The translations under genes and the position numbers were made by a program. Of a DNA stretch of 64,000 nucleotides, positions 16,253 through 24,584 are shown piece after piece; positions within the stretch are counted from its first letter, which is position 1, and each line of letters opens with the position of its first letter. This DNA comes from CAJWOS01 sp964502005. Its GTDB lineage: Bacteria > Myxococcota_A > UBA796 > UBA2385. The notes under the pieces were generated by a model. That model was not told the origin of the DNA. It saw only the letters and a list, made by a program, of their open reading frames with translations, and searched no databases. The stretch is taken from the NCBI GenBank assembly GCA_964502005.1, contig CAZCUX010000006.1, positions 124,001-188,000 on the forward strand. Direction: 5' to 3'.

Positions 16253-17506
16253 TCACTTCCGCAGCTTGGGGTCAAGGGCGTCGCGCACGCCTTCGCCGAC
16301 CAAGTTGAGCAAGCTGACCGTCAGGAAGATGGCGAAGCCGGGCGCGAGGATGAGGGTCCAGATGCCAGTGGTACGGCCGGTGTTGAGAATCTGTCCCCAG
16401 CTTGGCACGGTGATGTCTCCCAGGCCCAAGAAGCTCATGGTGGACTCGGTGAGAATTGCCCGCGCAACGCCAAAGGTGGCGGCGACGAGCACGGGGGCCA
16501 GCGCGTTCGGGAGAATCTCTTGGAAGATGATGCGGCGTTCCCGATAGCCCACCGCGCGTGCGGCGGACACAAAGTCGAGGTTGCGCATTCGTAAGAATTC
16601 GGCGCGTACAAGTCGAGCGGGAGAGGTCCAAGATACCGCAGCAATGATGAACATGATGTGGAAGATGCTGCGCTTTTCAATGAAGGATGCGACGGTTAGA
16701 ATCAGGAAAAGCGACGGAATACAGATGACGACTTCGATGACACGCTGAATAGCCATGTCGATGCGACCGCCATAAAAGCCTGCAATGGCGCCGATAATCG
16801 TTCCGAGGGTGATATAGAGCGATACCGCGAAAACGCCAATCGTGAGGCTGATGCGGGTGCCGAAGATGAGGCGGGTGAAGACATCTCGTCCCGCATTGTC
16901 GGTACCGAGGGGATGGGCAACGGACATCGGCAAGCGGATGTCGTTGAGCACGCCATCTCGGAAGGAATAGGGTATTGGTGGATAGATGGCGGTAACGGAC
17001 TCGCCAGCGTCGACCAGCCGGGCTTCGAGGCTAGGATAGACCACCTTGGGGGCCTGCTGCGGGAATGCCTCTATCCCGACGTACACCAGCGCGAAGATAG
17101 CCATTGCGCCAGCAAATGCGCGGGTTCGGGTGTCTTGGCGGGCAATACGCGGAAGGGTTGCAGTCCGCCTCCACATCCACGCGAGGGGGAGCGCGAGCAG
17201 GGTACCCACGACCAACGCCGTATTGAAAAATATGTCGACGCTGTTCTCGAAGAAGTTGCGGTCGAACAGGCTCAACAGCCACGGACTCGACCAGCCTTCG
17301 TTTGTGGTATACCACAAATAAGGTTTGTTGCTAATCAACACGGGTGCGTAGACAGCAATACCGATAAGCGCGACCAAGCCCCACAAAGAGAGCACAGCCA
17401 GCTTGCGCTTTTGAAACTGACCCCAGACGATTTCGCCGTACGTTGGGTCTTCTTCAACCGCGCGTACGTCCGTCGCCGTGGGGGAGGTGGCGGGTCCGTT
17501 ACTCAA
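16253..17506 (-). CDS. ABC transporter permease (OppC/DppC-like) with enlarged N-terminal region
   Basis: Inner-membrane permease (417 aa, against about 300 usual for DppC). After the first helix (LAVLSLWGLVALIGIAVYAPVL) there is an extra stretch of about 120 residues with two more hydrophobic segments (ALVVGTLLALPLAWMW and FAGAMAIFALVYVGIE). The standard BPD-transporter core starts near NAGRDVFTRLIFGTRISL. The EAA-type loop is visible (ARAVGYRERRIIFQEILPNAL). It overlaps the stop of the OppB-like gene by eight bases. Confidence 0.9.
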   Translation of the reverse strand: MSNGPATSPTATDVRAVEEDPTYGEIVWGQFQKRKLAVLSLWGLVALIGIAVYAPVLISNKPYLWYTTNEGWSSPWLLSLFDRNFFENSVDIFFNTALVVGTLLALPLAWMWRRTATLPRIARQDTRTRAFAGAMAIFALVYVGIEAFPQQAPKVVYPSLEARLVDAGESVTAIYPPIPYSFRDGVLNDIRLPMSVAHPLGTDNAGRDVFTRLIFGTRISLTIGVFAVSLYITLGTIIGAIAGFYGGRIDMAIQRVIEVVICIPSLFLILTVASFIEKRSIFHIMFIIAAVSWTSPARLVRAEFLRMRNLDFVSAARAVGYRERRIIFQEILPNALAPVLVAATFGVARAILTESTMSFLGLGDITVPSWGQILNTGRTTGIWTLILAPGFAIFLTVSLLNLVGEGVRDALDPKLRK

Positions 17507-18932
17507 AGCTGATCCGGGGGTCTACAAATGCGTAAGAGAGGTCGCTGATAAGAATGCCCAGCAGCGCGAGCATGCTCGAAGTCAACAACACGGCCATGAC
17601 TGCATTGTAGTCGCGTAGGTTGATGGCCTGGTAAATATACTGTCCCATTCCGGGGATGTTGAACACAACCTCAATGACGACGGAGCCGGCGACCAATGTG
17701 GGAAGCAATCCACCGAGCAAGGTCAAAATCGGAATCATCCCGTTGCGAACCGCGTGTTTGATGATGACCACGGGTTCCGAAAGACCTTTGGCGCGGGCGG
17801 TTCGAATGTAGTCTGCGCGAATCACTTCAATGACACCGGCACGCGCATAGCGGGAGAGCGTCGCCAATGAGACCGATGTATAGGTGATAATTGGCAACAC
17901 CAAGTGCCAGGAGATGTCCATGAGTCGGTCCCAGGTGGTCATGGGCACAGAGGTCATGGTTTGAAAGTTGCCGGTGGGGAACCAGGACACGGGCTCGCCT
18001 TCGGTCAATAGACGGAGGAGCACGGTTGCCGTAAAAAACGATGGCAAGCTGTACATGATGAACAGCGCGACAGTGACCACCGCGTCGATTTTGGTTCCTT
18101 GGCGGATTGCACTGAATACGCCGATTGGCACCGCGATTGCATAAGCCAACAACACCGACGTAAACGTTAGGCTCAACGAATACTTGAGCTTGCTCATGAC
18201 CGTATCGAACACGGGGCGACGGTCCGCGGTGGAGACGCCGAAGTCGAAGTACATCAGGTTCGACCAGTACTTCGCGAAGCGAGTGTCGAACAGCATGACG
18301 TTGAGCTTGTCAAAGGTGTCGTAGGTGTAGTGTGATTCGTTTTCCGCGAACCACGCCTTCCATTTGCTGACGACCGCAGCACGCTCCGCTTCGGGTGTGG
18401 TGTCATCCCAACGCCAAGTTTTTACGGCATTGTTGTATTGCGAAATCCCACGATTGTTTTCGCGGGCTTGCTGGGGGTCGCTGCGGCGCTCGTTTTCGAA
18501 CGGAAGCCGTGCGGCGACCGTGAGGGTGGTCGCGGCGACCTGGCGTATCGCCGGGTCTGGGTCGTCCAAGAGCACGATGAGGTGCTGTACGAGATAGTTC
18601 CCGTAGTCCTCGACGTTGTCCTGGGCGGCAATCCGGTCGGCGGTTGTGGCGTCTGCGGAAAGGTTTTGTGCCACAATCAACAACTGGCGCACTTCTTCAG
18701 GCGTAAGTGCAAACCGGGTGTTGATGAGAATGGGCTTGTCCAGGTTGAACTGCTCTTTGAAAATTCGATAGCTTTCCTTCTGCTCCTGGTTTTGGCTTTC
18801 CCCTTGCTGGCCGCCGCCCGAGGCGCCGGGACGCCCTGGTGCGATGTTCAACACGAGGAACAGGAGCAACGAGATGAAGAAAAACGTTGGAATTGTGAGC
18901 AGTAGCCGCTTCAAAGTGTATTGCAGCACCAA
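17499..18932 (-). CDS. ABC transporter permease (OppB/DppB-like) with a HEAT-like insertion
   Basis: Inner-membrane permease (477 aa, against about 310-340 usual). The first helix (residues about 8-30) and the FNLDKPILI element are normal. Residues about 70-218 are an insertion not found in ordinary OppB. It has a helical segment LVQHLIVLLDDPDPAIRQ that reads like a HEAT repeat, placed between helix 1 and the conserved MYFDFGVS element, so probably on the outer face. The remaining core is standard, with the EAA loop RAKGLSEPVVIIKHAVRNG. It lies 30 bp after the substrate-binding protein gene. Confidence 0.9.
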   Translation of the reverse strand: MVLQYTLKRLLLTIPTFFFISLLLFLVLNIAPGRPGASGGGQQGESQNQEQKESYRIFKEQFNLDKPILINTRFALTPEEVRQLLIVAQNLSADATTADRIAAQDNVEDYGNYLVQHLIVLLDDPDPAIRQVAATTLTVAARLPFENERRSDPQQARENNRGISQYNNAVKTWRWDDTTPEAERAAVVSKWKAWFAENESHYTYDTFDKLNVMLFDTRFAKYWSNLMYFDFGVSTADRRPVFDTVMSKLKYSLSLTFTSVLLAYAIAVPIGVFSAIRQGTKIDAVVTVALFIMYSLPSFFTATVLLRLLTEGEPVSWFPTGNFQTMTSVPMTTWDRLMDISWHLVLPIITYTSVSLATLSRYARAGVIEVIRADYIRTARAKGLSEPVVIIKHAVRNGMIPILTLLGGLLPTLVAGSVVIEVVFNIPGMGQYIYQAINLRDYNAVMAVLLTSSMLALLGILISDLSYAFVDPRISFE

Positions 18933-18962
18933 GCCTCCAAAAAAGCAAGTCGGACCCGTGGG

Positions 18963-20906
18963 TCAGGGGCGAGTCGGCTCGGCCTTGAAGGAGAGATGGC
19001 GGAGGTCACGCTCCGGGTACTGCATTTCGTACTCGGGGTCGTTCATATAGTCCCAATACAGTACGGGGCGTTTCCGCTGGTAAATGAAGGTGTATGGCTG
19101 TTCTTCGTGCATCAACGCATGGAACTCGTGGCACAATGCGGTGCGCTTCTTCTCGTCGAATTCAACGCGGAGCGCCTCGGCAATGCGGTCCGCGTCTTTG
19201 TTGCGGAAGCCGATGCGGTTGGACGATTTGGGTTTGTCGGCCTCGGACGAGTGCCAAATTTGCATGAGGTCGGTGGGAAGCGCGAGGACCCATGCGCCGG
19301 TGTAGACGTCGAAGTCGTGTTCGTCCATCTTGCGGAGCATCGTCGACCACTCGACGGCGCTGGGGGTCATCTTGATACCAATGCTCAGGAGGTCCTCGCG
19401 GTAGATTTCCGCGAGGGTCGCATACTCTGTTGACGAGCCATACAGGAGCAATGTGAATTCGAAATCGACCCGCTCACCTCCGATGACTTTATCGAGAACG
19501 CCGTCGCCATTGGAGTCTGCCCAGCCGGCCTCCTTCAGCTTCGCACGCGCGGCGTCGAGGTCAAAGGGCCAAGGCTGGATGGAGCGGTCGTAGCAGTCGG
19601 TTTGTGTGCCGAAGGGACCGCTGGTGACTTCGCCCAGTCCGTGAAACACGTTCTGCACGATGCCCTGGCGGTTGAATGCAAGCGTCAAAGCCTGGCGGAC
19701 AAGCTTGTCGGAGAACAGCGGCTTGTCGAGGTTCCAGCCGAGATAGAAATAGCCCAGCGTGTCGTGGACGTCCTTCTTGATGTGCTCGTTTCCGAGATAG
19801 ACGCCTGACGTATTGTCGAGGATTTCACTTTTGTATTGCTCGGGTTGGATGCCGGTCATATCCAACTCACCGGCCTTCAGCTTGCGCGGCCAAGCGTTTT
19901 GGTCGGAGATGATACTTGTGATGACACGGTCGAAAGACGGCGGACCACCCCAAAACTCATTGTTGGCTTCGAGCTCGATTTTGACGCCGGGGTCCCACTC
20001 CACGAACCGGTAGGGTCCGGTGCCGATGCCCTTTTGGTTGTACCAATGCTCGTTGAGCTTGAGGCCCCAGGTGGATTCGTCGTATTCGTTGCCATCTTCG
20101 TCGAATTTGAACAGCCACCGTGGGGATGGCATCAAACTCGATACGAACGACAGGTTGGTATAGAGCTTTTCGGAGAACGCAATCTCGAATGTATAGCGGT
20201 CGATGACCCGGAACTCTTTCAGCTTGTCCACGTAAGGACGCAACGACGATACACGACCATTGACCTGTGGGTTCGCCAGCATGTCAAATACGAACTTGAA
20301 GTCGTCGCTGGTGAGCTCGTGGCGCCCGTTCAGGCCGTCACCTTTGAGCCACTCGAAGCGACCACTCTGCCAATCAACGGCGGGAAGGTGCCACAGAACA
20401 CCCTTCCGCAACTCCACGCGGTAGGTCAAGCCGTCGTCGGGCGTCGTGATTTTCACGGCCAAGGACGGCGTATATTTGGTGGGGTCGTCGAAGTGGGGCC
20501 AGGTGAGGGTATCGCCGATGTAAAGGTTGTAGGCGTAGTTGTCGGCGCCGCTCGCGATATACGGATTGAGGCCGCGGGGGTCGCTGCCTTCGTTGCGCAA
20601 GTGCGTCTTTCCCCGTACGACTGTGCTCGCGGTGACCCAAGGCCGCGGCCGGGGGACCAGCAGATTGTTGGGGTCCTTGAGCGCTTCTTCTTCTTGGCGG
20701 TCGGCGGTAGCCGCGTTGGAGGCCGTGCCACCGGGCAACGAGGACACGTTCGCCTTGATGCCACTCTTCTCAAGCTGCTCCAACTTGAGGCGGTTTTCAA
20801 TGGCCAGCGTCTCGAGATTGTCGAGCTGCACGGCGTTGAAAATAGAAATTCCGAGGATGAGGCCCAGGCTCCCCATCACAATGCCCGACTGGGCCATCTT
20901 GCTCAT
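18963..20906 (-). CDS. Membrane-anchored extracellular solute-binding protein, family 5 (OppA/DppA-like)
   Basis: Family 5 substrate-binding protein (647 aa). The N-terminus is a signal anchor (GIVMGSLGLILGISIFNAV) with no lipobox or clear peptidase site, followed by a charged coiled-coil-like segment (residues about 28-48) and a low-complexity linker. The binding domain begins around residue 85 and has the usual lobes (GLTYRVELRKGVLWH; GTGPYRFVEWDPGVKIELEANN; VRQALTLAFNRQGIV). A DSNGDGVLDK loop may bind calcium. GGAG lies seven bases before the ATG. It heads the importer operon; 20907-21112 upstream holds its promoter but no clear consensus pair was found. Confidence 0.9.
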   Translation of the reverse strand: MSKMAQSGIVMGSLGLILGISIFNAVQLDNLETLAIENRLKLEQLEKSGIKANVSSLPGGTASNAATADRQEEEALKDPNNLLVPRPRPWVTASTVVRGKTHLRNEGSDPRGLNPYIASGADNYAYNLYIGDTLTWPHFDDPTKYTPSLAVKITTPDDGLTYRVELRKGVLWHLPAVDWQSGRFEWLKGDGLNGRHELTSDDFKFVFDMLANPQVNGRVSSLRPYVDKLKEFRVIDRYTFEIAFSEKLYTNLSFVSSLMPSPRWLFKFDEDGNEYDESTWGLKLNEHWYNQKGIGTGPYRFVEWDPGVKIELEANNEFWGGPPSFDRVITSIISDQNAWPRKLKAGELDMTGIQPEQYKSEILDNTSGVYLGNEHIKKDVHDTLGYFYLGWNLDKPLFSDKLVRQALTLAFNRQGIVQNVFHGLGEVTSGPFGTQTDCYDRSIQPWPFDLDAARAKLKEAGWADSNGDGVLDKVIGGERVDFEFTLLLYGSSTEYATLAEIYREDLLSIGIKMTPSAVEWSTMLRKMDEHDFDVYTGAWVLALPTDLMQIWHSSEADKPKSSNRIGFRNKDADRIAEALRVEFDEKKRTALCHEFHALMHEEQPYTFIYQRKRPVLYWDYMNDPEYEMQYPERDLRHLSFKAEPTRP

Positions 20907-21112
20907 GGTGTTCTCCGTAGCGCAGCGAGACTACCCGATTCAGTCACGGGATGCTGGGAGCGGTTTGTGGATGGGCGGCTTTGGTGCGTTGAGGTCAACC
21001 GTGAGCCGGACGTTTTCTGCGTGGGCGGATTTGCGTTCTTGGAGCGCACAACCATGGGATTCGGAGGGTCATCCATGTTGCGCTTTGGGATCGACGGGCG
21101 GGTACGGCGCGG

Positions 21113-22861
21113 TCACTTTTGGTTTGCGCAGTCGACATATCCAAGCTCACACAGGAGCTCGTCGGCGACGGGTGCGGCCGATTTGCTGTCTGCCGCGGTC
21201 TGGAGGGCGCCTGCGGCAGCGCGCAGGGGGTGGTCTTCAGGGGCGGTCTGTGGGTGATTCTCGTTGGGGTCATCGACGAGGTTGTAGAGGTCGGTGCGGG
21301 TGGGGCCCTTCTTCTTGCGGACCTCAATGACCTTTTCCGTAAGGGTTCGTACGCTGGTTTGTGGGTTTCCGTACAAGTTTCCGGCAGCGAACGCTTGGCG
21401 GTCGGCGGGAATTGGCGCACACAAGCTGCGGCCCGACGGGAGGTTTGGTATGGGCTCGAAGCCGGCAACCTCGCGAAGCGTTGGGGTGATGTCTTGAAGC
21501 GATGCGACGCCGGTTTGGGGGCCAGCGGGCACGCAGCCGGCGACCACCGCAAGGGGAACCTCGGTTACCTCCTTATGGTGGGAGTGACCGTGCTCAAAGT
21601 CGTCGTGCTCCCAGAGCTCTTCGCCGTGGTCCGAGAAGAAGACCACCGCGCCTCGCTCATGGAACTTTCGGGCCTCTATTGCTTGAAGCAAGGGTTGAAG
21701 GGCATTGTCGGAATATTCTACTTCAACCCCGTAGGCCTCGCGAACGGCTCGCTTGAGGGAGGGTGTTGCCTTGATTTTGCCCCGACGAACTTGCTTGGGA
21801 TGTTGCACTACGAGCGCTTCATGGCCTTCTTCGAGGTGCGTGTAGGGCAAGTGGGGGTCAAACAGGTGGACCCACAACAAGATGCCGTCGTCTGGTGCCC
21901 TATCGAGCCACCGCAGGGCGTGTTCTACGGCGACTACACCGTCGCGACCGGGCAGGGGCCATCGTTCGCCGAACAATGCCAAGGGCTGCTCGGACGCTTC
22001 GTCTGGGTTGAGCCAGGTGCGAAACCCACGACGAAAGCCGAGGCCGGTGGACACGAATGGATTGACGACAAATGCGGCAGTATCGTATCCGGCGGCTGTT
22101 GCTTGCTCGGCGAGGGTCAAGACGCCTTCTTCGGCGGGCTTGATGGACGCAAAGCCAGGGTTGGTCGCCCCGGCGCCGTGGTCGGCGGGTAGCAACCCGG
22201 TCCAGGTGGAGCCCATCGCGGGCACGGTCCAGGATGCCGTAGACTGGGCGGCAGTCCACGTCGCACCGCGTTCGGCGAACCACTTCCAGGTTTGCGTGTC
22301 TTGCGCGTAGTCGGCGCGTAGGGTGTCGATGCTGATGACAATCAGCGGTGGTCCCTTGGACGAACTGGGACGTGGCGTCAGCACGGAAAGCGGGCGCTGG
22401 AGGTCTTCGGCAAGCTGCCCCAAGGGCGTCGCGACCTTTCCGCCGACGAGGTACATAAAGCGGGAAACGGAGACGCCGAGAAACGCGAACAGCACGGCGA
22501 TGAAGGCTGTGGGTAGCCGTTTCGTTACGTCATGCAAAACCCGTGCCGCAATTACAGCGACGACGGGCCCCGCAACGTATGCGGGAATACGGGCCCACTC
22601 GACCAAGATGCCCGACCGCCAGACGGCTGCGAGAATCAATACCAACGCGGGCCAGACCACCGATGTGTGCCAGGTGCCGCGATTCCGTCGTTGGGCCAGT
22701 ACGCCGACGGCGGTGAACACGGCAACTTCTGCGACGAGCCAATACCACGCCGGCGTGACGCACGCGCCAAGCGTGAGCAGCACTTCTCCGAGACCCGCGA
22801 GAAACCACGCGGCGACGTGAGTTGCAGGCGAATCTGCGGGCGCGGTGTTGCGTTCGGACAT
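21113..22861 (-). CDS. Membrane protein with C-terminal sulfatase/phosphatase-fold domain
   Basis: The N-terminal about 140 residues form several membrane helices; the rest (about 170-580) is an alkaline-phosphatase-superfamily sulfatase domain facing outward. Metal-site motifs are intact: VISIDTLRADY at the start and FFSDHGEELWEHDDFEHGH later. The nucleophile region reads STASWTVPAMGSTWTGLLP, so the Cys/Ser-x-Pro-x-Arg formylglycine signature is absent. A Thr/Ser nucleophile as in phosphoethanolamine or phosphoglycerol transferases is therefore more likely than sulfate ester cleavage. The frame is open to an ATG at 22927 with AGGGG before it. I prefer 22861 (MSERN), but the choice is uncertain. 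Confidence 0.75.
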   Translation of the reverse strand: MSERNTAPADSPATHVAAWFLAGLGEVLLTLGACVTPAWYWLVAEVAVFTAVGVLAQRRNRGTWHTSVVWPALVLILAAVWRSGILVEWARIPAYVAGPVVAVIAARVLHDVTKRLPTAFIAVLFAFLGVSVSRFMYLVGGKVATPLGQLAEDLQRPLSVLTPRPSSSKGPPLIVISIDTLRADYAQDTQTWKWFAERGATWTAAQSTASWTVPAMGSTWTGLLPADHGAGATNPGFASIKPAEEGVLTLAEQATAAGYDTAAFVVNPFVSTGLGFRRGFRTWLNPDEASEQPLALFGERWPLPGRDGVVAVEHALRWLDRAPDDGILLWVHLFDPHLPYTHLEEGHEALVVQHPKQVRRGKIKATPSLKRAVREAYGVEVEYSDNALQPLLQAIEARKFHERGAVVFFSDHGEELWEHDDFEHGHSHHKEVTEVPLAVVAGCVPAGPQTGVASLQDITPTLREVAGFEPIPNLPSGRSLCAPIPADRQAFAAGNLYGNPQTSVRTLTEKVIEVRKKKGPTRTDLYNLVDDPNENHPQTAPEDHPLRAAAGALQTAADSKSAAPVADELLCELGYVDCANQK

Positions 22862-23000
22862 CGACTCGACGCTCTTGAGGCGGGGCTCAAACAAAAGAAG
22901 ACGGATGAGCTGCCGGCGACCTGCCATGGCAGACCCCTGCCTCTAACGGGTGGACGGCTTAGGTGGGGAGGCGGGGTCTCGCAAGGTCTACGCGTGGGCT

Positions 23001-23006
23001 TATAAT
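23001..23006 (+). promoter_or_regulatory. Possible -10 element upstream of the GT-C-like gene
   Basis: A perfect TATAAT lies 31 bp before the start codon at 23038 in the divergent intergenic region. No good -35 hexamer is found 16-18 bp upstream, so this is a weak prediction. Confidence 0.3.
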
Positions 23007-23037
23007 CATCGAAGCCGCTTGGAACCGGAGCCACCCA

Positions 23038-24528
23038 ATGTCGAACTCCTGGCTTTCTCGGTTCGCCCGACGCGAATGGTTGATGTGGTGGGCCTTTTCG
23101 GCCGTTGTGCAAGCTCTGTGGAGTCGAACCATTCGGGTGCCGATTGACTGGGACCCTGCGTATTACCTAGATGTGTCACAAAATATCGTCAGCGGACGGG
23201 GCGCGGTGTCTTCTGTGATTTGGCACCTCTCTGGACCAGCGACCGATTTGCCCGTTGTCGCCGACCTTCACTGGATGCCCCTGCCATCTCGAATCTTGGT
23301 GCCTGCGATGTGGGTGTGGGGGGACCTCGGCGCGGTGCTGATGGCGGTGCTTGTCGGCGCTGCCTGGGCGCCGCTCTCGTGGGCATTGGCGCGCGACCTC
23401 TCGATGGGGGCGCAGGAACGGAGCGCGGCTCCCCGTTTGGCCGCGCTGTGTGCGCTGTTTGCGGGGGGCTATGCGCGCTTTTTGTCGACGCCAGACTCGA
23501 TGGCCTTATTCGGTTTGGTAGGGGCGGGTGCGCTTTGGGCCGCATCGCGTGGCTGGATCGGCCGAACAGCGCTGTTGCTGGTTGCTGCGGCATTGACGCG
23601 TGGAGACGGCTTTTTGCTCGCGCCAGTGGCGGCGATGGTATGGGGCGCGTCGGTTGCACAGCGTCGTTGGCGCGTCGTCTTTGGACTTTCCGTCGTGGGG
23701 CCGCTGGCTACGGCATCTTGGTGGCTGCGCTCGTGGTTGGCTGCTGGACCGTCGTTTTCTATCGCGCGCGCGGCTTCGTCGAACGCGCTCCATATCCACT
23801 CGTTCTTATTGGGTACCACGAACACCCCGACCTTTTGCGAGCGGTTCGTGTCCGCGGTCTCTCTTCTGGGCGAAAGTTCGAAGCTCGCCTTGGTTGTTGG
23901 CGTTGGAATCATCCCCGCAATAGCGGTCGGCGGAGCGGTCTTACGTCGCAGTCATCCCCTTGTTTATGGCTGGCTTGCGTACGCGTTTCTTATGCCATTG
24001 ACCACCGGTTTTTTTGCGCCAGGAATTGCCGCGTCGGGGACCCCATTTCGGTCGGGGGCGGTGCTGTTTGTGCTCGCGACCGCGTTGACGGGTGTGGCAT
24101 TGGTGGCCCTCGATGGTTGGGCCCAGCGCGTGCGGGGATATCCCAGGGGCTTTGTATCGGGTATCGTGACGGTGGGCATTTCGGTGGGATCCCTCGGCAT
24201 GGGATACCAACTCGTCTCGCTGCGACCTTCGCCGGCTTTGCCCTGCGAACCGGACATGGGGGAGGGACCAATGTTTTCGGGCAATCCACTGGTGCTTCGC
24301 GCGACCTGTGGAGTCCCCGGCGTTGCTCTTTTTCGGGGAGAGTCCGCCGACGTCGTGGCAGCGCGCGCGGCACGCTTGGGTGTGCAGCGCGCGTATTTGC
24401 CGCCGAACGCCGATGACCCGCTCTGTCCGACTGCCGACGACGCGGCGTCGCTCCTTCCGGGGTGGATTCAGGTATCTTCTCGGATTTGGGCTGCACCTTC
24501 TACTACCACTGCGCAGCGAGAGTGGTAG
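23038..24528 (+). CDS. GT-C-like multi-pass membrane protein (putative glycosyltransferase)
   Basis: Membrane protein of 496 aa with about ten helices. The first outer loop carries IDWDPAYYLDVSQNI and then LPSRILVP, a layout like family 39/87 GT-C enzymes that bind lipid-linked sugars through acidic residues in loop 1. A soluble C-terminal tail of about 100 residues (after MGYQLVSLRPSPALPC) faces the periplasm. The frame is open to 22963, but GGAG seven bases before the ATG at 23038 and an immediately following basic/hydrophobic segment support this start. It is divergent from the sulfatase-fold gene and 56 bp ahead of the radical SAM gene. The substrate is unknown. Confidence 0.65.
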   Translation: MSNSWLSRFARREWLMWWAFSAVVQALWSRTIRVPIDWDPAYYLDVSQNIVSGRGAVSSVIWHLSGPATDLPVVADLHWMPLPSRILVPAMWVWGDLGAVLMAVLVGAAWAPLSWALARDLSMGAQERSAAPRLAALCALFAGGYARFLSTPDSMALFGLVGAGALWAASRGWIGRTALLLVAAALTRGDGFLLAPVAAMVWGASVAQRRWRVVFGLSVVGPLATASWWLRSWLAAGPSFSIARAASSNALHIHSFLLGTTNTPTFCERFVSAVSLLGESSKLALVVGVGIIPAIAVGGAVLRRSHPLVYGWLAYAFLMPLTTGFFAPGIAASGTPFRSGAVLFVLATALTGVALVALDGWAQRVRGYPRGFVSGIVTVGISVGSLGMGYQLVSLRPSPALPCEPDMGEGPMFSGNPLVLRATCGVPGVALFRGESADVVAARAARLGVQRAYLPPNADDPLCPTADDAASLLPGWIQVSSRIWAAPSTTTAQREW

Positions 24529-24584
24529 TCTATCGAAGGTGAGCGGCGCTGGCGGTTGCCGGCAGTTGCCCCGTCGAGGTTCCG

